The notes under the pieces were generated by a model that was not told the DNA's origin, searched no databases, and saw nothing but the letters and a program-made list of their open reading frames with translations. From the NCBI GenBank assembly GCA_023053575.1, contig JAKZAP010000018.1:17016202-17080201 (forward strand): a stretch of 64,000 nt of DNA, in the 5' to 3' direction. Shown here piece by piece: positions 52,620 through 61,643 of the stretch. The stretch's first letter is position 1, and each line of letters begins with the position of its first letter. Source of the DNA: Branchinecta lynchi. Its lineage: Eukaryota > Arthropoda > Branchiopoda > Anostraca > Branchinectidae. Position numbers and translations under genes: made by a program.

Positions 52620-53690
52620 ATTTTTACTATTAAAATTCAGAAACAGATTAAGACCAAATAGCGAATGATCACATTCAAATATTGATTCAGCATTTGTGTT
52701 TACCCCTATAAGTCATATCTGTTTTGACGAATTCCTGCCACTCCTGCCAATTTCCGGTTTCGGCCAAATACCGGAGCTACTTGTCCGGCGAAAAAAGAAA
52801 GATAAAAAACGAACACAGCGTATTTTCTTTCCCAAATACTGAAGATCAAATCAACTTCAAATAAAAATTTTACTTATAACAAATTTCCCGGCTCCAGTCG
52901 GATTCCGGTCGAACTATAGGTCCGGATAAAAAAAAATGATTGTAATATACGGATTCAGCACCTCTTCTTACCCCTAAATCGGATATCTAAACAACTACAA
53001 AGAAAACCTTAACTTTTAACAATTCAACCGTTTCGGTCGGATTCCGGGCGAACTACTTGTCCGGGTAGAAAATTGTTTTCACATAAGGGTCCAGCATGTC
53101 TTCTTACCCCTAAATCGAACATCTAATCAACTCCAAATAAAACTTTTACTTCTAACAAACTTCCCGGTTTTGGCCAGATTCCGGGCTAACTAATTGTCCG
53201 GCGAAAAAATAGATTTCACCGTCGTGTTCAGAATGTCTTCTTACCCCTAAATCGAACATCTAATCAACTTCAAATAATTTTTTACTTTTAACAAACATTC
53301 CGGTTTTGGCCGGATTCTGGGCGAACTACTTGTCGGATGACAAAATGGTTTTCTCCATTTTATTCAGCATGTCTTCTTACCCCATAATCGACTATCACAC
53401 TATCTGTTTAAAAATATTTCATTTGCCACTTAATTTAAACCCCCTCCCTCACCCCTAAATGTAGGGCTACAGAGCCCAAAAACGAACTTGACCTTACCAT
53501 TGACCAAGGCCGTATCCAGGGGGGTTAGGGGGGTTACGGGCCTGCCCTTGACCCAATGAATTCTCACAACAACTTTCATCAAAATATCTCATTCCCTTCG
53601 AGAGCTATCGTGCTCACAGACAGACGGAAATTTTTTGTGATGTCATAGGTATCCCGCCGCTTACGTTTTCGGATCCCAAAAAGTCGGACC
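52620..53690 (-). repeat. 135-bp tandem-unit repeat element (copy 4)
   Basis: About seven inverse units with ATTCCGGGCGAACTACTTGTCC, CAGCATGTCTTCTTACCCC and TAAATCGAACATCTAATCAA, ending CTTACGTTTTCGGATCCC. A 40-bp hAT remnant is inserted at 53505-53544. Confidence 0.75.
53505..53544. mobile_element. 40-bp two-TIR remnant of the poly-G hAT-like MITE
   Basis: CAAGGCCGTATCCAGG and TTACGGGCCTG separated by a few G/T; flanked by CCATTGAC (53497-53504) and CCCTTGAC (53545-53552), 7 of 8 identical. The homologous 44.89-kb repeat copy has the undisturbed CCTTGACCC target. Confidence 0.82.
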
Positions 53691-53699
53691 GATAAGGTA

Positions 53700-54611
53700 G
53701 TGGGTAGCTTACACTTCCTCCTATTTTGCAAAACTGCTTAATCTCAAGCGGGACGCCGAATTGTCTCAGCTAAACATGAGAAATTGGTACTTCCTTTGCA
53801 AAACAACTTAATTTTTCACAGAAAATATTTACGTGCCAATTTGTATATGAGCCAATTTTGGATTAGCTGAAAGGCGGACAAGGTTTTGAGATTGTTCACT
53901 AGTTTGTTTTATCTTAAACCGATGCGAGGTTTGTTGCTAACTGATGGGGTTGTTACTCTTCTTAATCTATGCCCATCTTAAGGACATTACAAGGTAGCGT
54001 GTGATCGGCGGATAATATTCAACTCGAAGGCGTATAGGGATCGTAGTCTTTCGTTTAGGGAGGTCGGTTCTTTTTCTTTAACACTTACTTTAATTATTCC
54101 TTTAGTACAACTTGCTTCTGTTAACACGTAAGGTAATCTAATAATACAGACACATGTCTCGCTACAGTCAACTCTCAGAATCATCTGCTCGCTTCGAGCT
54201 TCACATCAAATTCATATTCTTGCTTACTGCGTAGGAGCTAACCGCAGTCGCTACCAAAGATTAAACCAAAGTCCTGATCAAACCTGCCTGAAAACTCAGG
54301 AAGAGGATGTTCAACAACAGGGAACTGATAAGGCTACTTCCATCGTCCCGAGGCTTGAATTATTACAAAATATGGAGTTGCTTTTCTCAGCCCGCATTAT
54401 TTCAGATTACGGAGTCAACTTTGATATTTAATATCCTAATACTATCCGTAACAATCTTCTCGAGAGTTCGTGGGAAACCAATATTTTAGGAAACATAATC
54501 AATGATCAGATCCGGAAAAGGAAGGTTACCTTTAGCCTTTGGCCGGGTCGCTTATGCGAGTGCCAAATTTCATTGTCCTAACTTATGCAGAAGTGCCCGA
54601 ACAAGCAGGAC
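53700..54611. other. Intronic sequence, nothing supported
   Basis: No recognisable gene or repeat boundary. Confidence 0.35.
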
Positions 54612-54817
54612 CCCAGGGTTGGTCACCAAGAAACAGGGTGTACGAGTTACTTCAGGATACTTCGGGTTACTCAGGGTTACTTTGGGTTACTTTTGGTTAC
54701 ATTGGGTTACATTGCATTGGGTTACATTGGGTTACACTAGGTTACATTGGGTTACTTTGAGATACTTTTGGGTTACTTTCCAGGGTGTACGAAGTTACTT
54801 TTGGTGATCAACCCTGG
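54612..54817. mobile_element. MITE with internal GGGTTACATT minisatellite
   Basis: CCCAGGGTTGGTCACCAAG and TTTTGGTGATCAACCCTGG form the ends; GCAGGAC flanks both (54605-54611, 54818-54824). Inside, GGGTTACATT-like 10-mers repeat about ten times. Confidence 0.7.
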
Positions 54818-54824
54818 GCAGGAC

Positions 54825-56640
54825 TTGGACCGTTAGGACGACAGAATTACGATCCCTAAACGCTAGACGGCACTTGAGCCGAAAGATGCAAGTGCCACAA
54901 AAGACTCGGCGATGATACCTCCAAACGAACTGTTGTTTCCCAGAGCACATGTGGACCGGAACACTTAATTACTCACGCAAACCAGAGCTCTTGCATGAAG
55001 CTCGATTAGCAACCATGAAGGCATTTTAATGGCTCTGATGTCACGTCTTCGGCTTGTTATCATGTTTTCATATTAGTCCGACACGACGTCAAACCTTCAA
55101 AAAATCAAAGCAATCACGCAAATCAATTTTAAAAATGTCAGAGGAGGAAGCTATTAACAAGGCCGCTGTTCATGGTCGAAACCATGGCATTTTGCCGACA
55201 GGCGACCAGGATTTCCCGGTCGGACTTTATGCTATCTAATATTTAAGATCTATGTCGAGAAAGTAGATCATCTAAACTTCTCGAAGATTACATTTTGTAA
55301 GAGGGTCCTGAAAGCCAAGGCGCGGATATTCCAGTCAATCCAGTCTGCAACTACCCAATTCTTCGTCTTCACCATCAGCCCAGACGGCGACGAGAATCTT
55401 GGGATTCAAAGTTAAAGTCAAAGCCCTATGGTGATAGCGGATTTTCTTTTGATGCCGGGAAAAGTGAAATAAAAATCAGGCACTTTCATGCTACGGGAAG
55501 CGTCGCCCCAAGTGGGAACTAGGCTTAAGCTACCTGGCGCAGCCAGCGTATCGTGACAACTTTTAGGATCAGCAGTTGGTGGTGGCGGAAGTCGTGATCG
55601 CGGACTAGTAAATTTAAGTAGGCGTCACTATCCTGCCCATACATTCCACGCCCATTGGCCTCTTGGGGTATCTACCAGACAAACAGTAGACAGTCCCGCC
55701 TTTATGTCCTTAACAGCAGCATCCTCCCAGAAGGTTTCTGCCCACTTAGAGTTTCACCGCGCGGGAGAAATCGGTGATCTGCTATGCGCAGTTTCATCTT
55801 CTTGTCAAATTCAGTCCGTGTCTGCCAGCCAATTACATTCGCGTTTTGCCGGCACTTGTCTTTACGAGTCTAGGCTCTGTCTAGGGCCTAGGGTATTCTT
55901 TCGCAAATGCGACAATCATATCCTGAACGATCTGACAAATCGTAAAACTTCACCTTTTTGAAACGTGTTGTCTCTACGTTACTGGCTTAGCCTGTTCCGC
56001 GAGAAATTTTTTTTTTCAAAATATCTACTGAAACAATGTGTATCTTTAATTTTGTCTTATCAATTTGTCAAATTCTGCCTCAGTCACAAGTGTGGCTAGC
56101 ATCTCGCAGATTTTATTTGTTTTTCATTCTTCACCTTCTAGTATTTATAACTTTCCGCTGCTTTAAAATACACTTTTACTTCTATCATTTCGCTTTTTCG
56201 CAAACTCTACTTCTGAGAAAACAGTAGGAACCTACGAAAGCTCAAGGAACGAAGGAAACGGAGTATGCTTCGAAGAAACAAAGCCAATAATTGCCGATGG
56301 AATTTGGCCTGTCTGGACTACCAGTGAGTTAGGGGGTGGGTAGGAAGAAAAGAGACGTGTCTGCTTTCAGTGACGGTGAAAGTTAACAATCAAAATTCAC
56401 CAGAAGACTAGCGTGAACTTTTTTGGAGGCCGGTTAATGGGTCGAGAGCCTATGCGAGGAGGCGAGGATAATAGCACCTACAGAACCACCGCTACAAAAC
56501 AAAACAGTCACCAGATGTACAAAGACCAAGTGCTAATCTCATATCCAAGCTATGTTAGTTCTAGACTGGAGCCTCGGGACGAATCACGCGGTCTTGTACG
56601 ACTTGCGTCAGGTTAGCAAAACGATTATCCGGCAGAATAA
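54825..56640. other. Intronic sequence, no gene supported
   Basis: Only short frames (60-85 codons) without family resemblance. Some exonic-looking composition at 55130-55240 and 55680-55960, but no splice-compatible conserved block. Confidence 0.4.
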
Positions 56641-56647
56641 ATAAAGC

Positions 56648-57023
56648 AGCTTTCACACTGACGCGACGAGGCTTTCACACAGAGCTACACAACCTGTGTC
56701 GCGCTTGCGATGACGCAACGCAGAGCTTACGCAGACAAATAAAACGCAACGCAAGAACAGAACCAAGTTCTATTCTTGCGTTGAGTCGACGCATAAGCAT
56801 CAGATATTTCAGTGAAAACTTGGAAGTCTCTGAAGACAACTGGAGAAAACCTACTAACAATGAGGAAAAACTTAGTAATGATGAACGAAACGAGAATTCG
56901 GCATAAGAAACCGAGAAAGGAAAACATAAATACACATCCAGCGTGAAAGCTTGTCGCGCAGGTGTGAAAGATACGCTACGCAACCTGTAAACAGCGCATC
57001 GCAGGTCAATGCGAAAGGGGCTT
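56648..57023. mobile_element. GACGCG-type MITE (complete copy)
   Basis: GCTTTCACACTGACGCGACG at the left, ATCGCAGGTCAATGCGAAAG at the right; GCTTGTCGCGCAGGTGTGAAA and the inverse phrase inside. Same family as the split copy at 15545-16625. Confidence 0.55.
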
Positions 57024-57734
57024 TAAGGCCGATTCTGGCGGTCTGGAAAGCTCCGCGGGGTTATGCGGCTGCTGTTCTTGCGATTTCGGCTAAAACTCGC
57101 TTCGCTTTCCCAGCTGTTCTTGCGCTCCGGTAGTTTCCGCCAATGACTTGGAAAGCAAATCCACGACGCGAGTGGAAAGTAGTTTGGGCAAGTCAGCGAG
57201 AAGAGATTTTCCTTCTTTTTTTCCCCTTGGCGGATTCTCGGTTTGCTTTTCGGAAAGCGAAAAAAAAAAAAAAAATTTCCTCAATTGCTCGAGTGGGCAT
57301 GTAGGCCTATCTTTTAAAGATAGGCTAACGCTGAGAACTATCTAATGTCAGGGCAGGGTGTTTCACAACCTCCTACTCAAGGAATTCTGTCATCATAACG
57401 CTCAGTACGACCACTCCCAATTTCTTCGAGTAGCCTCTTTTTTGCCGCTCCATGCACTAGGGTAAAGTAAACAATGACACATTAATTCTTGGTGCAAGTT
57501 TAATCAGGATTATTTGGCTATTTTAATTCCTCGTGGGCCTAGCCATGTTTCAAACTGCTAAAAATGCCTCTGCGTGTGTTCTACCCAACTCTGTTCCGTC
57601 GACCTCCATCAAGTTTATCTATTCTCGCTTCCGACTTCAGTTCTGACTGCGGGTTGACGCAACTTGGTATAAGGCGAAAGCCTAATCGCTTATTTCCCCT
57701 TGAGATAACCAAGATCTAGCGTGTGATTGTTATT
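57024..57734. other. Intronic sequence, nothing supported
   Basis: Poly-A at 57259-57274 and a CTATCTTTTAAAGATAG palindrome at 57307-57323; no gene. Confidence 0.35.
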
Positions 57735-58601
57735 AGTTGCGTTTTTGATCCGAATTCTCCGTTCGGAATTCTCGCTTCTGAATTCTCGGACAAATTACCG
57801 TTTTTGCTCCACGGACTTCTCCATTCTCGCTTTTGAAAAAAAACACTAGTTGCGTTTTTGCGGTAACCGGGTATCTGTAACTCTGAACAATTGTTGTTTT
57901 CGCAGTTACCGGGTATCTGTTACCCTGGCGAATTGTCGTTTTCTCAGTCACCCAGTAACTCTGGTATCTGGAACGGAGTAACCCTGCCGAGCTCGGGGTT
58001 ACCGAAATTCAGTAACCTGGTAACTGCATCCTTTTTATCACACAAACAAACAAAATATGTCTTGTTAACTGCTTTTGCAAGGGGCAAGTTTGTTCTGATG
58101 GACGACTCTGGCACGGTTATCAGCTTTTTACTGAAGAAGCTGTTTCTAATGGATTTGACCTAGGTAAGATTTTTTGGCTCAAAATTTCTTCATGACTCCG
58201 AGAATCAAGGAATTTACGCCAACTGTCGTTTTTGGTTCAATTACCGGGTATCAGTAACCCGGTATCTGAAGAAACGACACGAGTGCAGTCAGTTACCGGG
58301 TAACAGTTACTCTAGGCTACCGCAAAAACGCAACTAATAATTTGGCGACTCGTCCGCAACTCGGTAGCCTATACTTGTTTATGCATACTGAACACCCGCA
58401 CTCTGTTGACCAATCAGGAAGGAGAACGGGTAGAGGAGAATCGAGAATTCACCATCGGAGCAACTTCTTGGTTCTGCAGGATCGCGAGGCTTTCCTCGTT
58501 CTCGATTCTGACAAAAACGCAAGAAAAGGAGAATTCACCAAAAACGCGAAATAGGAGAATTTGGAGGAGAATCGCGAGGAGAATTCGGATCAAAAAAAAC
58601 T
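57735..58601. mobile_element. MITE of AGTTGCGTTTTTG superfamily, GAATTCTC subtype, with nested relative
   Basis: AGTTGCGTTTTTGATCCGAA at the left, ATTCGGATCAAAAAAAACT at the right; ATT at 57732-57734 and 58602-58604. Its two halves match 37468-37826 (inverted), and 57848-58335 is foreign. Confidence 0.78.
57848..58335. mobile_element. MITE of AGTTGCGTTTTTG superfamily, GGTAACCGGG subtype, nested
   Basis: AGTTGCGTTTTTGCGGTAAC ... GCTACCGCAAAAACGCAACT; the interior alternates GTTACCGGGTATCTG and its inverse. The empty site is preserved (inverted) in the 37.6-kb element at AACACTAATTTGCC. Confidence 0.78.
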
Positions 58602-58764
58602 ATTGTTTCTTTAACTCACCTCGTGGCAATTCGTCATTGGATTTGTATGTAGGACGTATAATGAAAATATGTTGTTACGATTTACTGGTCGCCGCCACTT
58701 CGAACTCCCGTCAGTTCAAGCGCTACAAACGTCCATAAAATATACACTCATATAGGTAACATAC

Positions 58765-58928
58765 CTGGTGTGTGGGGCATCCTGTAAGCACAACAGACGG
58801 GCTTGAGCATCGCGTCAAGTCGAAAAAGAACAGGTGCGTTTTATTTTCAAATCCTCGCGTCTTTCCACACAGATTTCCTTTGGAATCTGTAGGGTAAATC
58901 AGTTGTTCTGGATGGCCGGTTGTGAAAG
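58765..58928 (-). CDS. SLC44A: SLC44A exon a (after TM1, start of extracellular loop)
   Basis: Encodes 54 full codons plus two entering bases. It starts FTTGHPEQLIYPTDSKG, close to the family's WTHGDPR..YPTDS block, and ends GCPTHQ, matching the family CPTPQ. The acceptor is a pyrimidine-rich run ending TTCCTAG; the donor is CAG/GTATGT. It enters in a phase needing one base from an upstream exon that I could not find between 58929 and 64000, so the initiator exon is probably outside the window. One N-glycosylation-type sequon (ENKTH) is present. Leaves in phase 0. Confidence 0.9.
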
Positions 58929-58974
58929 CTAGGAAGAGGATACGGGTAAAAATTTTAGGTGGCGGGATAGTCCG

Positions 58975-59720
58975 CCCCCCCCCCCCCCGCGCTTGCAAGA
59001 GAGAAGCTTGAAACCCGACGGAAAATCAATCGGTATGTGGTATTTCACTAGAAGGCTGCAACTGCCACAGTGAATGGCTAATAGCTACTAATTAATAGCC
59101 TGGATAAACGACCAAAGCTTAGCCACGGATGGGACGATTCCACTCGTTACCAACAAGAATTTATACCGCTATGTAGAACCAAGAATATAAGCACAAGAAC
59201 CTCTGTCTCCCTATATCTCTAATAGGACCATGCGATGTGCATGGACACTCTTGACTCCGATGTAGAATTGCCGTGTGTTCGTTGGGATGACATTTCTCTT
59301 TCAATTACAATTTTTTACAATTTGGTCTATTTATCCATAAATATCTTTTCCAAACAAAAAATAGTGCTGGACATGTCAATACAGTTAAAAATTCCCCGAG
59401 GTCCACTGGCGTGTTTCGGACTTAGTCATAATACACTACATGATATGTTATATATTTATTACTACAGAAATATATATTATTACTACAGAAATATATTATT
59501 ACTATAAAAGCCCAAGGGACTCTATTTGACTAAGTCTGACACACGCCAGTAACCCTTGGGAAGAACGAGTAACGTCACCCGAACAAATCCTTAGAAACTG
59601 ATCCAACCTATCAACAAGGTTTGTCGGGGGCAGTTGTGGTGGCGTCTCTGGTTCTTCGCTAGGCATGCGGCGATCCTTCATAGGCACGAAGAGTTATTCA
59701 TCAAGGGTATAGGAAGATCT
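58975..59720. other. Intron 5' of SLC44A exon a, no exon found
   Basis: A C run at 58976-58988. 59170-59240 has AGAACCTCTGTCTCCC and related blocks of the AGCAAGAACAAATAA MITE. The minus-strand frame at 59502-59687 has no membrane segment and does not match the missing SLC44A N-terminus. Confidence 0.4.
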
Positions 59721-60084
59721 GTGTTGGGCGAAATTCGATAACGATATATCGGACCAAATATCGATATCGAATATCGAAACGTAAATATCGATACTGGAAA
59801 CGATATTTTTTCATTCATAATTGATGTAAATAATCCAACCTAACCTACATTTATATATGCAAAATTGGATCAATATGTTTTCCGAAATTCAGTTCTTATT
59901 TATTCGGAGTTTGAGATGATGCAAGATGCTATTTAACGACAATTTCGTTAGTAAACTTTGGCGAAACGAGACGTATCCTACAGCGAAACATACTAAAGAA
60001 ATATCGATATATCGATTATCGAATATCGAAAGTGAAAATATCGATATCGTCAATATATCGAAAAATCCAAATATCGCCCAACAC
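59721..60084. mobile_element. ATCGAT-rich hAT-like MITE with GTGTTGGGCGA termini
   Basis: GTGTTGGGCGAAATTCGATA and the inverse ATATCGCCCAACAC; both arms carry repeated CGATAT/ATATCG. GAAGAT stands on both flanks (59713-59718, 60087-60092). Confidence 0.72.
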
Positions 60085-60351
60085 TAGAAGATGCCCAACG
60101 CAAACGAGCGAAGGGTAGAAGCTACGCGGAAAACCACAATTCGTTACCTCTGCAAAAGTGCTACATCGCAGTAGAGCACTAGGGACGACATGTCGAGAGT
60201 AACCGCCGATAGGTCGTCTACCGTTGTGGCGTCACATGTGACTCGCTGGAGAGCAGGTTATGCAAACCTGGTACAGTTGTCAATTCAAAGCTCAGCAAGT
60301 AACTTTAGCTCTGCTCAATAAGCACTGTCGTGATTTGATTAATCAACACCT

Positions 60352-60615
60352 TGTGTTACGTGTGTGATAATGGACGAGTAGCCCCTCGCAGCGCCGGCAG
60401 CGATGCTAATGCCGGGCGATGAGAGAAGTAAGGAAAAATGAATTCGAAATTCATTCCATTGTGAACGCTCGACCAGAACAGTCAGTGAAGTTATTTTGAT
60501 AGTCGTATATTCGTGACATAATAAGGTTAAACGGTTAAGTACCATTTGAGTTAAGTGTTAATTTTTTTTGCCAGTAAAACTTAATTTTTTCAGACTATTG
60601 AACCAATCCCTGACA
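60352..60615 (+). repeat. 5' LTR of Ty3/Gypsy-class retrotransposon
   Basis: Begins TG(TG)TTACGTGTG and ends ATCCCTGACA, the TG...CA format, about 262 bp, followed at once by a primer-binding-like site. The start could be 60352 or 60354. The 3' LTR is outside the window, so identity and target duplication cannot be tested. Confidence 0.65.
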
Positions 60616-60634
60616 AGTGGTGTCGAAGTGCGAT
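60616..60634 (+). other. Putative minus-strand primer-binding site
   Basis: AGTGGTGTCGAAGTGCGA: TGGTGTC right after the LTR would pair with a tRNA 3' end -GACACCA (tRNA-Leu-like). Confidence 0.5.
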
Positions 60635-60777
60635 TTTACTGGCATAAATTTGACAATTTTAGAGACTAAACGTAAACTTATTAATTACGAAAGTAAACCT
60701 AATAAGGCCCGATTTGTGAAATCAATCAAGGTTTAACGATTATACAGTAGCAGTTCAACTCAGTATTGGCATTTTGG

Positions 60778-61565
60778 TCGTGCTTTAGAGCGCATAAAAA
60801 ATTGCTTCAGAGCGATTTAGGTCGTGCTTTAGAGCGCATAAAAAATTGCTTCAGAGCGATTTAGGTCGTGCTTCATAGCACTCTGGTCGTGCTTCACAGT
60901 ACTTCGGTCGTGCTTCACAGCACACAAACGTCGCTTCAAAGCGATTGAGGTAGTGCTTCACAGCACTCTGGTCGTGCTTCACAGCACTTCGGTCGTGCTT
61001 CACAGCACACAAACGTCGCTTCAAAGCGATTGAGGTAGTGCTTCACAGCACTCTGGTCGTGCTTCACAGCACACAAAAACGTCGCTTCAAAGCGACTGAG
61101 GTAGTGCTTCACAGCACTCTGGCCGTGCTTCACAGCACTTCGGTCGTGCTTCACAGCACACAAACGTCGCTTCAAAGCGATTGAGGTAGTGCTTCACAGC
61201 ACTCTGGTCGTGCTTCACAGCACTCCGGTGGTGCTTCACAGCACACAAACTTCGCTTCAAAGCGATTGTGTTCGTGCTTCACAGCACACAAACGTCGCTT
61301 AAAAGCGATTGAGCTAGTGCTTCACAGCACTCTGGTCGTGCTTCACAGCAATTTGGTCGTGCTTCACAGCACATAAACGTCGCTTCAAAGCGATTGTGGT
61401 CGTGCTTTACAGCACAAAAACGTCGCTTCAAAGCGATTGAGTAAGTGCTTCACAGCACTCTGGTCGTGCTTCACAGCACTTCGGTCGTGCTTCATAGCAC
61501 ACAAACGTGATTGAGGTAGTGCTGCACAGCAAATTGGTCGTGCGTCAGTACAATCCAGTCGCTTC
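60778..61565 (+). repeat. Tandem hairpin array in the retrotransposon leader
   Basis: Two 49-bp units (GGTCGTGCTTTAGAGCGC...), then higher-order repeats of about 85 bp, each of about 21-bp modules. GTGCTTCACAGCAC (5-bp stem, 4-nt loop) and CGCTTCAAAGCG are each self-complementary, so the RNA would be a row of small stem-loops. Translations such as SAVKHDQ are by-products. Confidence 0.85.
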
Positions 61566-61643
61566 ACAGCAAGATCCAACTGGGAGATCTACAGAACCTT
61601 CTGGTGGCGGCTGAGAATATACTCACCACAAGATTAAGACTGG

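Larger units (their letters stand above)
771..58928 (-). other. SLC44A: SLC44A (choline transporter-like) gene, 11 internal coding exons, both ends outside window
   Basis: Multi-pass plasma or organelle membrane protein of the CTL/SLC44 family, which transports choline and in some members ethanolamine. Eleven exons on the minus strand follow the family order without a gap: Asn-rich extracellular loop after TM1, a TM pair, the LIFLRKRI block, the VLAG / FASWYWAF block, YHLGTIAFGSL, the LEKF-FINRNAYI block and the terminal TM pair. Every exon has AG/GT borders and all ten junction phases agree, giving 1,848 coding bp (616 codons). The family is usually about 650-710 aa, so only the short N-terminal cytosolic segment with TM1 and about 40-50 C-terminal residues are missing; they should lie right of 58928 and left of base 1. 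No frameshift or stop was seen, so the gene looks functional. Introns of 1.2-16.9 kb are packed with transposons. Which of SLC44A1-5 is the closest relative is not decided; blocks resemble SLC44A2/4/5 most. Confidence 0.93.

Noticed and set aside
54502..54807. 101-codon frame with repeated GYFWLHWVTL
   Set aside because: It is the translation of the GGGTTACATT minisatellite.
58929..61500. Missing first coding exon(s) of SLC44A
   Set aside because: No minus-strand block with the family N-terminal FKGPI..RSCTD..CC motif or a first membrane helix in a splice-compatible phase was seen.
60778..61565. CRISPR-like array
   Set aside because: No unique spacers, irregular period, eukaryotic context; it is a simple hairpin satellite.
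60936..61579. Repeated peptides (SAVKHDQ...) as a repeat protein gene
   Set aside because: The frame is only a reading of the palindromic hairpin array in the retrotransposon leader, on the strand opposite gag.
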